Positions 8,058 to 19,600 of a stretch of 64,000 bases of DNA are shown in pieces. The translations under genes and the position numbers were made by a program. Source of the DNA: Hofstenia miamia (taxonomy: Eukaryota > Xenacoelomorpha > Acoela); NCBI GenBank assembly GCA_004352715.1, contig SCFE01000039.1:902770-966769 (forward strand), given 5' to 3'. Under the pieces are notes generated by a model. The model was given only the letters and a program-made list of their open reading frames with translations, was not told the origin of the DNA and did not search any database. How positions within the stretch are numbered: position 1 is the stretch's first letter; the number at the start of each line of letters is the position of its first letter.

Positions 8058-11000
8058 ATGTCTTATTCAAGCAACCCACAAGAATTTCTTTTTCAGTGGA
8101 ACTCGCAGTTTTCTGAAATTTTAGAAGCAAACCTCTATAAGGATGACCTCGACTTTTCCTTTGACATGGAGATGTAAGTGTTATCCTATACTCGTGATTA
8201 TTTATTATTTATTATTATTATTATTATTATTAATATTTTTATACATTTTTATACATTTTGCTTAAATTTATATTTTTAGTTTTGACATACCGTCTGAACA
8301 AATGAGTTCACCTACAATGGAATTTGAGGAATGGTCCGAAAACTTTGAAGCCCATGTTGATCAAATCATGGCGAAATATGATAACCAGTTTGGAGGTGGT
8401 GATAAACCAAGCACATCTACATCTACACTCAACAACGATATTCCGTGAGTTTGTTCTATTATTCAGAATTCATATTTATTAAATGTCGATTAGCAAATGA
8501 GTGTATACTTCACACTTTCTCTCAAACAAAGTATTTAGATAGTAGAACTTTGCGAGTTATGATGTAATTTTCTTTTTTCATTTAAGTGTATACCCCACTT
8601 AATTACAAACGCTCGTAAAAGTAGCAAGTTTAATTTAAAAGTGTATTTTTCTAATGAATTAGAATTTTATTTATGAAAGAGTTATTACTCTCATGTGTTG
8701 TGTATAGTTTGTGATTAATTACAACGTGTGCATTGCTATTAATTTTATTTTACAATGTGTTTTCATCTCTACATGTTTTAAATTAAAATGGAGATTATTA
8801 TTGTTTAAGCGTAGAGAATTATTATTTTACTCAATGTGTGTTTATATCTTTCACACACACATTTATTTAATGCTAGATATTTTTTTATTCAATTGTTTAT
8901 ATTCTCCAAAAATGTGTATTAAACACCAACGGTTTTTACTTGATTGTTGTTATTGCTAATCTATTTTATACGAATCAACATGTGTTAATCTCTTGCTCGA
9001 AATTTGGTAATTGACATTTTTAATATTTTATAAAGAAAATGTGTGTGCTTATTTTGATAATCTTTTTGCATTGAGTAAGCTGTTCCCAATGTAAAATATT
9101 TTTTTCCCAATGTATGCCGCTCTTTAAATAAGTGTCCCTCTCCATTCCCATTTCTAAAAATTTTTAAATTTAGTTCTACAAGCAGTGCTGGTCAGCCCAC
9201 CTTATTCCAATGTGCACACTGCGCATATACTAACCTCAAGCCCCATGCACTTCAGGCCCATATAATTAGGAGACATAAAAAATCACGGGTGTATCTATGC
9301 ACTGAATGCAGATTATTTTTCCATAATGAGGCATTGTTTTCTGAACACGTTACAATTGTTCATGAACGATCAGCACCAACTCCTATCAACGAGATTATTT
9401 TGCATAAAACAAATATGGCATGTAAAGGAAGCTTTGCCTGTTTTGAAAGCCAGCAATTAAATGCGGTGGACATTTATTCACCATTCCGACTTGCATATCC
9501 ATCCATTGCAAAAATTATTAAGGAAGACGTGGCCAAACATTTCTCTGCCAAAGTTTATTTGATAGCTGAGGTGGAACTATCACGAACTGATGGAAATGAA
9601 GAAAAGCGAGTTATTCTCCACCCAACTAGTAAACCAGCTTCAGTTTTTCGTACGGGACTTTGTGAGGCAACATATTCTTCTATGGTAAATGAGCTTGCAA
9701 ACTACATTTCCATGTATGCACACAACGGATCAGGGTGGATTGTTAAAAATATAAACAATGTAGGGCTACGCATTGCAAAGTATAGACCAACCCGCGCTGG
9801 CACATTTATCCCACTACCAGATTGCTTGAAACACAACAGTTTCCTGGTAAACCCGAAAAGTGGTGAATCCAACCAGTGCTTTGTGTATGCTATTTTGGCA
9901 TGTCTGCATCCAGAAATTAAAGATAGATGTCAAGTAACCCGTCTAAACAAATTTAAGCATACATTAAATATTAATGGTCTGACATTCCCACTGTCTATAA
10001 ATGACGTCTGCATTTTTGAGGATCTCAACCAAATTAATGTCAATGTTTATGCTCTAAATGCTGATGATCAGACCCTTGTACCAGCATACATGTCTGAAAA
10101 GCACTATGAAAAAAATGCAAATTTACTACTAATTGAAGAGGACGGAAATAGTCATTATGTGGCCATAACGAATTTGAATGCTTGTCTAAAATTTTTCAAA
10201 AACAGAAAAGGTGAGGGTATGCAGTGTCCTAAATGTTTATCTGGTTTTGAGACAGAAGAAAATTTGGCAAAACATCAGAAGAAATGTACTGGATCCGCTG
10301 AAGCAGAAATTACATTCCCCAGTCAGTCGGAAAAAATTGTATTTAAAAATTATGGGGCAAAAAACTTTGTACCTATCATGGCCACGTTCGACATAGAAAC
10401 GATTTCAGAAAAAGTGCATGCTCCCCTACCTAACCCAGCCACCAGCTACACTGTTCAGGAAGTAAGGCAGAGGCCCTCTGGTATTTGTATTGCAACGATG
10501 ACGGAAAAGGAGCTGCTTTCCTCCAAAGTCTTTTCTGGCGAGGAATGTCTATCAGAGGCATGGGACCACCTTAGAAAAATTGCACATGAATCATTTCAGG
10601 CAAAGCAAAAACATCGCATACTACAAATTACACATGGTGAAAGAACAAGAATGCTGGCAAATGCAACTACCTGTGTATTTTGTGAAAAACCATTTGAGGC
10701 AAGTTCAAAAAAAGTGATAGATCATTGTCACTATAGTGGTAAAATTAGAGGCGTTGCCCATAGCGATTGTAATATATTGCATAGATCGCCCAATTTCACC
10801 CCCATATTTGCACATAACGCATCGCATTATGACTTCCATATTTTATTGAAAACTTTAAAATTGAAGGAAGGCGAAAAATTAAGTTGTATTCCCTGCACTA
10901 GTGAAAACATGTTATCACTTAGTTTATCGATTCCCGTCTCAACTTTTGTTGATAAAAATAATGTAACGAAAAATATTTACGAGGAATTACGATTTCTAGA

Positions 11001-12996
11001 CTCTTATCGTTTTATAACAGATAGTCTCTCCAACCTAACAAAGAACATTGGCAGCGATAATTATAAATTTTTACGCGCGGGTATGAATGATCAAAAAGCA
11101 GAGGCCTTCAGCAGAGGAAAAGGTGTGCTGTGTTATGATTATTTAGATAGTTTTGAGAAATTTAATGATACACAGCTTCCAGACTTGGTCCACTGGAAGA
11201 ACTGATTGACTGGGGAAATTTCTATAACACAGGAAGAACTGGACTTTGAGCGGGAACATACCTGGGTAAAAGGAGGCTGTCAGACACTCAAATACTACCA
11301 TAACAATTATTTGGAGGCAGACACCCTCTTGGCGATGTAATTAGAGAATTTAGGTTGGAGAGCATGGAAACGTACAAGCTAGACCCTGTGCACTTCTTCA
11401 CAATTTCAAATTATAGCTGGAATGCAATGCTGAAGTACACGCAGACGTCACTGGACCCCATTGCCAATTTGGAGCAGTTGGAATTTATTGAAAATGGAAT
11501 TAGAGGAGGCATGTCCAGCGTTTATTCAAGTCGCTATTTTAAAGCTAATAATCCCATGGTGGACGGTTATGATAGTGGGAAAGACTCCACATATTCAATC
11601 TTTTTAGACATGAACAGCCTATACGCCGCATCAATGTGTGAGTTTTTACCCACTGGAGGCCTATGCTGGACAGATGAGAGTCTAGAAAATATACTTGCTA
11701 CACCGTCAGAGGCAGACAGAGGCTATCTGGTTATGGTTGACCTGCATTATCCATCACATCTGCATGGAGAACACGCAGATTATCCCTTAGCTCCGCATAA
11801 AATGTGTGTGGGTGATGAATTGTTGTCGCCATACCAAAAACATATAAAAACCGCGTTAAATTTAAAGACGGGAAAAGTACCAAAATTAATGCAAACATTT
11901 TTCGATAAAAAAGAATACGTGGTACATTATGAAGTTCTTAAATTTTATATTGCACAGGGTCTAAAAGTGACAAAATTCCACAAAGCATTGCAGTTCCAGC
12001 AATCGCAATTTTTAAAGCCCTACATTGATTTAAACACAATGAAAAGAAAAGCTGCCAAGAATGACTTTGAAAAGAATTTTTATAAATTAATGTCAAACGC
12101 GGTATTCGGGAAGACTATGGAATCCCTCAGAAAACGATGCATAGTCAAGTTTGTCAGTAATCAGGAGGCTGCTGAAAAATTAATTAAGACACCCGAATTT
12201 AAGTCATTCAATATAATTTCCCAAAATCTAGTGCAGGTCATGTTGCGGCATAAAGAGATCAAGTGGACGAAACCAAATTATATTGGTCAATCAATTTTAG
12301 ATGTGTCCAAATTGCAAATGTTTCGATTCCACTATAACATCATGAAGGAGGCGTTTAAGAATCGAATTTCCCTATTATACAGCGACACAGATTCTCTCCT
12401 GTATAAAATAAAGAGCAAAAATGTGTACGATGAATTGCCAGCAATAGCCAGTCATTTTGACTTTTCAAATTATCCGAGAGATTCACCATTATTTAGTGAG
12501 GCAAATAAGAAAACTTATTTAAAAGTCAAAGATGAACTGGGGGGCGGAATAATCAATCAAATGGTGGCATTAAAATCGAAAATGTATTCCGTCCAATATA
12601 TATGTGCAAATAGTGGGGTTGTCGACCTAAAATCTAGTACAAAGGGTATTACGGGGATAGTTAAAAAGACCATAAATTTTGACACTTTCAAACGAATTTT
12701 GGATGGTGAAGAAATTCTACGACGTGAGATGGTAATGATTCGCAGTCACAACCATGATATCTCTATCGAGCGGATGAATAAAATAGCATTAACGCCTTAT
12801 GATGACAAGAGATATCTGGTGGATCATTACCAAAGTTTGCCATATGGTCATAAAGGTATAGATTACATTTACATGTATTTTCACTAATTTTCCATTAGAT
12901 ATTCCTCAATCACCAATTAAACGCCCTAACCAAGAAGATGCCTCTATAAATGAACCGTCTACAAGCAGCAGCAAAAGACCTCGTTTGGGTATATGA
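8058..12996 (+). pseudogene. Spliced protein-primed DNA polymerase B, broken
   Basis: Polinton-type family-B polymerase that would replicate the element in the nucleus. Inferred exons are 8058-8173, 8280-8444, 9174-12855 and 12899-12996; all joins keep frame and use GT-AG. In order: an acidic leader; two C2H2 fingers (9211-9276, 9298-9363); a domain with NQCFVYAILACLHP and a later HYVAITNL, which could be a cysteine-protease-like fold; a Cys/His finger (10224-10286); Exo I FDIET (10387-10401); an endonuclease-VII-like CVFC...DHCH...RG insert (from about 10672); and Exo II HNASHYDF. The palm follows: motif A DMNSLY (11607 on), motif B KLMSNAVFG (12076-12120), motif C YSDTDS (12378-12395) and KSKMY. 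Two lesions are seen: an in-frame TGA at 11203-11205 and a one-base frame change near 11330. Catalytic residues are otherwise present, so it decayed recently or carries assembly errors. Confidence 0.9.
12856..12898 (+). other. 43-bp last intron of polymerase gene
   Basis: The boundaries are AAAG|GTATAG and TTTTCCATTAG|AT, with a CACTAAT branch-like site 17 bases before the acceptor. Removing it keeps frame and adds a tail of about 32 residues that includes KRP and KRPRLGI, a basic cluster resembling a nuclear localisation signal. If it is retained, translation stops at 12885-12887. Confidence 0.6.
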
Positions 12997-12999
12997 AAA

Positions 13000-14070
13000 T
13001 TATTTTGTGTGCGTATTAATAATTATTGTTTAGACACATGATAATGAATATTGCCTCTGCTATCCCGCTCTGCCTCCATAGTCGATTTGAATATTTGTAT
13101 ATGGTAATGAAAAATTGTCAATTTCTTTTTAATAATGTTTTACTTGCTTAGATGTTATTGTTGTTGTTGTAAATATTTTTCATCATTGCACACAATGTGT
13201 GCTCCCCTCCAATTATCTATAAATTTACACAAAAGTCCACCACTACAAGGCGTATGTATATTTTGAATGTATAAATCCATTAATAAATTTTTTAGCTCTG
13301 TCTATCTACCATCATTTGTCGAAAGAAAAAAAAAACATGTCTCCATGCGAAAATTCCACTACAAAAAAATGTATGTGTGTTTTAATGCATAAATTCATTA
13401 TTAAAAATATTTAGCTCTGTCTGCCGCCATTCATAAACCCGTGTTTATGGTTGAAAAAATGCCTCTATGTTTAAGTCCAGCGCAACAAATGTATGTATGG
13501 TTTATTCATGTGATAAATTAATGAAAATGTTTAGCATTGTTTGCTATCATTTGTGATGCTCCATTCTATCGATTGAAAATGTCTCCAAGTTTAAAAGCCT
13601 CCACATTCATTAAAGTCCTCACAATAATGGTAGTGAAGTTATTTTGTATATTTGAATAACAATGCGTTTAGTTTTGCTTCTACATGATTAAAGATTGTCT
13701 CTGTAATCGTGAAAAATATATTGCATTGGTTTGATTTTCTGTAATCGATTTGAATTTTTGTATATTGTAAAGGAAAAATTTGTTTACAACTTAACAATAT
13801 TTTCTCTGCTTAGATGTTATTTCACCATTTCCCCACATTATAAAGAAGCAAACGTTGCTCCCACAAAAGAAAACCTCTGCTGTTTGGTTCGCCTCATGCT
13901 AAAGTATGATAATTAATCTATATATCGCAATTAATAATTTGTTTAGATTAAAAGTCTGCTATTTGCCTCTAATCAATGATTGAAAAAAACCTCCAAGTTG
14001 TTCAAGTCATCACAATAATGGTAATGAAATTATTTTATTGTAACATTTATTAACGAATTATTNTTCGTAC
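13000..14070 (+). repeat. Degenerate ~110-bp tandem repeats downstream of polymerase
   Basis: Units of about 110 bp follow each other at roughly 13225-13320, 13330-13430, 13450-13545 and 13570-13690. Each ends in TTTAGC(T/A)(C/T)TGT and contains a -TGTATGTATG- or -GTATGTGTG- stretch, CATAAAT and CC(A/G)C(T/A)ACAA. A longer unit (CGATTTGAAT through CTTAGATGTTATT) occurs at 13082-13160 and 13745-13830, and CACAATAATGGTA occurs at 13619 and 14009, so there is also a higher-order duplication of several hundred bp. No open frame of note spans it. Confidence 0.7.
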
Positions 14071-14253
14071 ACATTTCAATAAAGACAGTAATGTTTATTT
14101 TAGATGGACTAACACTGTTTGTAAATACGCTGTGATGACAGTTTGTATGAATGATTCTTCATAAATAAAATGTCGTTTCTTTATTAATTATTAATTGTCT
14201 TGTTTTTGATTGTAAACGTTATCTCATTTCAAATAATGACTTGTATAATTTAG

Positions 14254-14598
14254 ACACTATCTGCGGAAATCATCATGTGCCAATACACTTGCAGAACAAT
14301 GCTGTGATAAAACTACAAAATTATTTGGTAAGCATTCTTTTACATTATAATAGTACATGTTGTTTTTCATTGTTATGATTGTTTACATATAATATATTAT
14401 ATTTGTTGTGTGTGTGTAAAGATTAAAACTCTTCGTCATTATTTTAATTTCTGTTTTTATTTTACTAATTGAATGTTTTAGCGTCGTCAACTAACATTAT
14501 TAGAAGAAGAACGTCTATCTTGCAGTATTCTATGGATGTTTTCTCCACCATTCTCATCCAACAATGAAGTCGTGACGAATATTATCATTCAACTATAG
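14254..14598 (+). CDS. Terminal exons of an unknown spliced gene
   Basis: Two exons can be read: 14254-14327 (acceptor TTTAG, donor GTAAGC) and 14482-14598 (acceptor TGTTTTAG, stop TAG at 14596-14598). They join in frame and give about 63 residues: a stretch with CGNHHVPIHLQNNAV, then RRQLTLLEEERLSC, then a Ser/Asn-rich end finishing NIIIQL. AATAAA follows near 14657. The upstream exon is not identified; possible acceptors lie in the repeated region at 13000-14070. Function unknown. Alternatively these are a late exon pair of the polymerase transcription unit. Confidence 0.45.
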
Positions 14599-14609
14599 AT
14601 GAAATTCGC

Positions 14610-14956
14610 TATGTGAACTTTATCATTTATTAGTGCATTTTATATTTTGTTTGTAAATAAATTTATTTTTTATAAATGTTCGTTTTCTCTGTATGGCGAG
14701 AGTATGCGTCTGTGGAAGCATGTATTTATATTTATTTTTACTTGGAAANTGAACTTTATCATTTATTAGTGCATTTTATATTTTGTTTGTAAATAAATTT
14801 ATTTTTATAAATGTTCGTTTTCTCTGTATGGTGAGAGTATGCGTCTGTGGAAGTATGTATTTTTACTTGGAAATGTTTTTTCGATTCCACTTTTTAAAAC
14901 AACCATGTAAATTATTTTTACTTGCAAATATTTTTCGATTCCACTTTTTAAACAGG
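14610..14956 (+). repeat. Direct duplication of gene 3' end region
   Basis: The ~110-bp segment from TGAACTTTATCATTTATTAG to GTCTGTGGAAG occurs at about 14611-14720 and again at 14749-14860, with a single N at 14749/14750 between them. A shorter piece (TTTTTCGATTCCACTTTTTA) follows twice at about 14877 and 14930. The N at the junction suggests the larger duplication may be an assembly effect. Confidence 0.75.
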
Positions 14957-16460
14957 TATGTAAATGTGGGAAATTAATACATGTAAGGTAATGTAATACA
15001 TGTAATAATGTGGGAAAGTAAAACTAAAAAAATGTATGTTAATGTGGGAAATTAAAAAATTTAGGTTAATGTGGGAAAGTAAAAACTAAAAAAAAATGTA
15101 ATGTAATGTGGGAAAGTAAAACTGAAAAGTAAGTAAGTAAATGTGGGAAAGTAAATATAACCAGTTTTGGAAAAAGAATTGACCTAGAAATGTACTGTTT
15201 GGTTTTCCATGAGTTTTTCGTTGTGATATTTAATGCCTATCTTAATTCAAGTTTTTTAAAAAGCACTTCGCTTAGGNGCATGGAAGAATTGAATTATTGC
15301 ACAAGGTGGTAATTGCCTAACTACTAGTGTCATACTTTTTATACCTATNNNNNNNNNNNNNNNNNNNNNNNNNNNNNNNNNNNNNNNNNNNNNNNNNNNN
15401 NNNNNNNNNNNNNNNNNNNNNNNNNNNNNNNNNNNNNNNNNNNNNNNNNNNNNNNNNNNNNNNNNNNNNNNNNNNNNNNNNNNNNNNNNNNNNNNNNNNN
15501 NNNNNNNNNNNNNNNNNNNNNNNNNNNNNNNNNNNNNNNNNNNNNNNNNNNNNNNNNNNNNNNNNNNNNNNNNNNNNNNNNNNNNNNNNNNNNNNNNNNN
15601 NNNNNNNNNNNNNNNNNNNNNNNNNNNNNNNNNNNNNNNNNNNNNNNNNNNNNNNNNNNNNNNNNNNNNNNNNNNNNNNNNNNNNNNNNNNNNNNNNNNN
15701 NNNNNNNNNNNNNNNNNNNNNNNNNNNNNNNNNNNNNNNNNNNNNNNNNNNNNNNNNNNNNNNNNNNNNNNNNNNNNNNNNNNNNNNNNNNNNNNNNNNN
15801 NNNNNNNNNNNNNNNNNNNNNNNNNNNNNNNNNNNNNNNNNNNNNNNNNNNNNNNNNNNNNNNNNNNNNNNNNNNNNNNNNNNNNNNNNNNNNNNNNNNN
15901 NNNNNNNNNNNNNNNNNNNNNNNNNNNNNNNNNNNNNNNNNNNNNNNNNNNNNNNNNNNNNNNNNNNNNNNNNNNNNNNNNNNNNNNNNNNNNNNNNNNN
16001 NNNNNNNNNNNNNNNNNNNNNNNNNNNNNNNNNNNNNNNNNNNNNNNNNNNNNNNNNNNNNNNNNNNNNNNNNNNNNNNNNNNNNNNNNNNNNNNNNNNN
16101 NNNNNNNNNNNNNNNNNNNNNNNNNNNNNNNNNNNNNNNNNNNNNNNNNNNNNNNNNNNNNNNNNNNNNNNNNNNNNNNNNNNNNNNNNNNNNNNNNNNN
16201 NNNNNNNNNNNNNNNNNNNNNNNNNNNNNNNNNNNNNNNNNNNNNNNNNNNNNNNNNNNNNNNNNNNNNNNNNNNNNNNNNNNNNNNNNNNNNNNNNNNN
16301 NNNNNNNNNNNNNNNNNNNNNNNNNNNNNNNNNNNNNNNNNNNNNNNNATACATGTAAAGTAAGTAAGTGTGGGAAAGTAATACATGTAAAGTAAGTAAA
16401 TGTGGGAAAGTAATAAATGTAAAGTAAGTAAATGTGCGAAAGTAAAACTAAAAAAAGTAA
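14957..16460 (+). repeat. Subterminal minisatellite around a 1000-N gap
   Basis: Short units built on AATGTGGGAAAGTAA with spacers such as TACATGTAAAGTAAGTAA recur from about 14962 to 15160 and from 16349 to 16450, on both sides of the gap 15349-16348. A stretch of unique DNA (15161-15348) lies between. The array ends about 60 bp before the right inverted repeat. The gap length of exactly 1000 is probably a placeholder. Confidence 0.8.
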
Positions 16461-16518
16461 AAAAATGCAAAATAAATTAGGTCACATAAATAACACAAAA
16501 ACTAGTAAAAGTACATGC

Positions 16519-16670
16519 ATGACGTCAGTAAAACACCCCCCGGCAATATCCACGGCGTCTCAGGTCAAAGGCCACCCCTCTCGACCAATCAGAACAAAGT
16601 GACACCTCCTACGAGCCACCTCTCGACCAATCAGAAAAAGTGATACCTCGTACGAGTCCCTTCTACTACT
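16519..16670 (-). repeat. Right inverted repeat of inner element
   Basis: Reverse complement of 3086-3237 with few differences. It ends CTACTACT at 16670 and is followed by TAAGTG. It keeps a perfect CRE palindrome TGACGTCA (16520-16527); the left copy has TGATGTCA at the equivalent place. Confidence 0.93.
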
Positions 16671-16676
16671 TAAGTG

Positions 16677-19600
16677 TATAAATTCGAGCAAAATGACGGT
16701 AAAACAAAGAATTTATCTGCTTGATTTATTATCATCGCTTTAAAAATAGTAAATTTAAGAAAAATTCCCCCAGTAAACAAAAACGCTGTTCAATTTTACG
16801 GAGACTGTATATGAATTTATTCAAAAGCGTAAATCATTTTATATTTCAATAAATGAATATCATGCTAACTTTTGTTTAATTAATTTATATATTGGATTAA
16901 GTAGATTGTACCATTAGCTGAAATATTCTATTTATTTTTTCGTTAGATAAGTTTGTATAAATTACGATATGTTCTAGTTTCCATGGAGATATTATAATCG
17001 CCAAACAACACGTTTCAAGTTAGTAATTTAAACCAAGATTTATGTAAAAACAAAGGAAAATCGGGAAAAAATATTCAGTAAATAATTAATGAAATAATAT
17101 TACATTTTAAAGTTCTTTTGTTCTATTTAAATGAATCATTTATCAATGACGTTGCTGTTTTTTAGAAACGCTGTTTCTTTTGTATGATGTTAGAGATGGA
17201 CTAGAATGATGATTATTCTGGCGAAATATAATGAAGGATCAATCAATATCTATCAATATTTACGCTCAGATGTGAAAATGGTTCTTTGATTCCATACTGC
17301 TTCTTCAAATAGGAATGTTAATTATTGAATTTTAGTGAATATACATTTTAAAATTGGGTCTTTATTCAACATTTGGTAGTGTGTAGCAATGTTTGGNNNN
17401 NNNNNNNNNNNNNNNNNAACGCTGTTTTTTTGTATTACGTTAGAGATGGACTAGAATGATGATTATTCTGGCGAAATATAATGAAGGCTCAGTCAATATC
17501 TAACAATATTTACGCTCAGATGTGAAAACGGTTCTTTGATTCCATACTGCTTCTTCATAGGAATGTTAATTATTGAATTTTAGTGAATATACATTTTAAA
17601 ATTGGGTCTTTATTCAACATTTGGTAGTGTGTAGCAATGTTTGGGTGAATTTATTCACCGAGCACTTATTAAGTTTTCTATTTACAATCAATAAATGGTG
17701 ACACAGCGTCTTTAAACGGTTTAGATTTCAAATACATCTTCGCATGTAAGCATTGGTATGCATTTGATCCTTGAATTTTGCTTTTATCTTATTTATACTA
17801 GTTTGTAATACTTATTAAAAATCGTATTTTTACGCAATATTCGATCTAACAATACCATGGTTAAGCGATTTTGTATAATCAGTGTTTTTCAGCATATTTA
17901 CCTATAGTTTGTTAGATTGTAATTTTGTCAAAATTCTTTTTTGATCTATCTTTAAAATACCGTGTGCGTATATTTTTTAAGTATGAATAATACAGTATTT
18001 ATATGTATTTGTATATGTATTCTAATATCTGACCTTGCTCGGCACAAAACTTTACGTTTAATTTAACAATATATGATGTTGACATTGGTTTATACATCGG
18101 ATTTCTCTTTTCATAGTAGACTATCAGGGGTTGTGTGGGGTTTAGCAATTTGTGTTAATGCTAAACACGTGTGTACANNNNNNNNNNNNNNNNTTGATCT
18201 ATCTTTAAAATACCGTGTGCGTATATTTTTTAAGTATGAATAATACAGTATTTATATGTATTTGTATATGTATTCTAATATCTGACCTTGCTCAGCACAA
18301 AACTTTACGTTTAATTTAACAATATATGATGTTGACATTGGTTTATACATCGGATTTCTCTTTTCATAGTAGACTATCAGGGGTTGTGTGGGGTTTAGCA
18401 ATTTGTGTTAATGCTAAACACGTGTGTACAATTAATTATCTTTATGTTCGTATTGCGCTGGAATTTTTGCAATGGAAAAAGGAACGTAATCGCACCACGT
18501 TTTAATGACTAATTACCTCGTCAAGGAGGTTAAGTTTTTGGTATCGTTGGTTTTTTCTTTGTCTGTTAGCAACTTTACGGAAAAAGTAATAGATGGATTG
18601 ACCTTAAATTTTCACCATAGGTGCGTCTCTGCCCAGGGAGGAATCCGTTACATTTTGGTGCTGCCCAGGGAGGAATCCGTTACATTTTGGTGGTGATCCG
18701 GGGGACACAAGCTGCGTGGTCTGCGCTCTCCAAGTACATTTCTAGTTTTCCGCGTGTTTCTATTGCTTGCACGGGCTATGTTTAATTCGTTTTGGGTAAA
18801 CTAAGATTACATGTAAAGGCTACATATTGCTTTATCGAAATATGCTGTTAACACACTACGTTTTTGCTGATTTAATTTTCCATAATTTTCGCTTGCTTAC
18901 ATGACCCATGCACAGTGTTTAATTCGTTTTTTTCGGGAATCTACAATTTAACATTACACGTAAAAGGTCGCATAACATGTAAAAGACTTCATATCCTTTT
19001 ATCAAAGTACACCTCACCATCGCAGACCTACCTACACAACCATCAATATTACTACTTTATCCGTAAAAATTTTCCATGTTTTTGTATAAAGGAGTGAACA
19101 TGTAAAGACATTTCGTTTTTCAAATACATTGCTGTTTTTCCATTGAAAAATTTTTATGTTTTTTAATAAAGGCGTAAACATGTAAAAGACATTTCGTTTT
19201 TCAAATACATTGCTGTTTTTCCATTGTAAAAATTTTATGTTTTTTTATAAAGGCGTAAACATGTAAAAGACATTTCGTTTTTCAAATACATTGCAATAAG
19301 TAATTCAACATGACATTACAATAGGTTTTTCCATATTTTACTATCACTGTTTATATACAATGTTGTAATATTTCTCTTTCCATCATATCCGTTTTTGTTT
19401 TGACGCGATTTTTATGTGTTAATGGCTTATTCACCTATGTCTATTGATGTAATATTTCTATTTTCACCAAACACGTTTTTGTTTTACAATGATTTTTGTG
19501 TGTTAATGGTTACTCACCTATATATGTTGATGTAATATTCCTCTTTCCATCATACAGGTTTTTGTTTTAACGATTTTTATGTGTTAATAGTTTATTTTCC

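Larger units (their letters stand above)
3086..16670. mobile_element. Inner Polinton/Maverick-type element with DNA polymerase B
   Basis: The element is 13,585 bp long with 152-bp inverted repeats at 3086-3237 and 16519-16670. It is flanked by a perfect 6-bp duplication TAAGTG (3080-3085 and 16671-16676). The termini are 5'-AG and CT-3'. A 6-bp duplication, AG/CT ends and a protein-primed family-B polymerase are the recognised hallmarks of Polintons (Mavericks). Inside, left to right, are a rightward gene start (3339), tandem repeats, a leftward small gene and its broken duplicate, a LINE fragment, a leftward 157-aa gene, the spliced polymerase gene, more tandem repeats, the end of a spliced gene, and a minisatellite next to the right end. 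I find no integrase, packaging ATPase, cysteine protease gene or capsid genes. Two gaps (253 and 1000 N) hide part of the element. Confidence 0.92.

Noticed and set aside
10211-10396. A 61-codon frame inside the polymerase exon
   Set aside because: Shadow frame; the polymerase frame over the same bases has clear motifs.
11203-11205. TGA recoded as an amino acid in the polymerase
   Set aside because: A separate frameshift lies about 130 bases further on and host exons use TGA as a stop; decay or an assembly error is simpler.
15256-16470. Long frames on both strands across the 15349-16348 gap
   Set aside because: They consist of N codons plus minisatellite sequence.
18640-18720. LTR end and primer-binding site suggested by TTTTGGTGGTGATCCGGGGG
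   Set aside because: No matching second LTR, no TG...CA pair and no retroviral-type coding nearby; the sequence is a short tandem repeat within the outer element.
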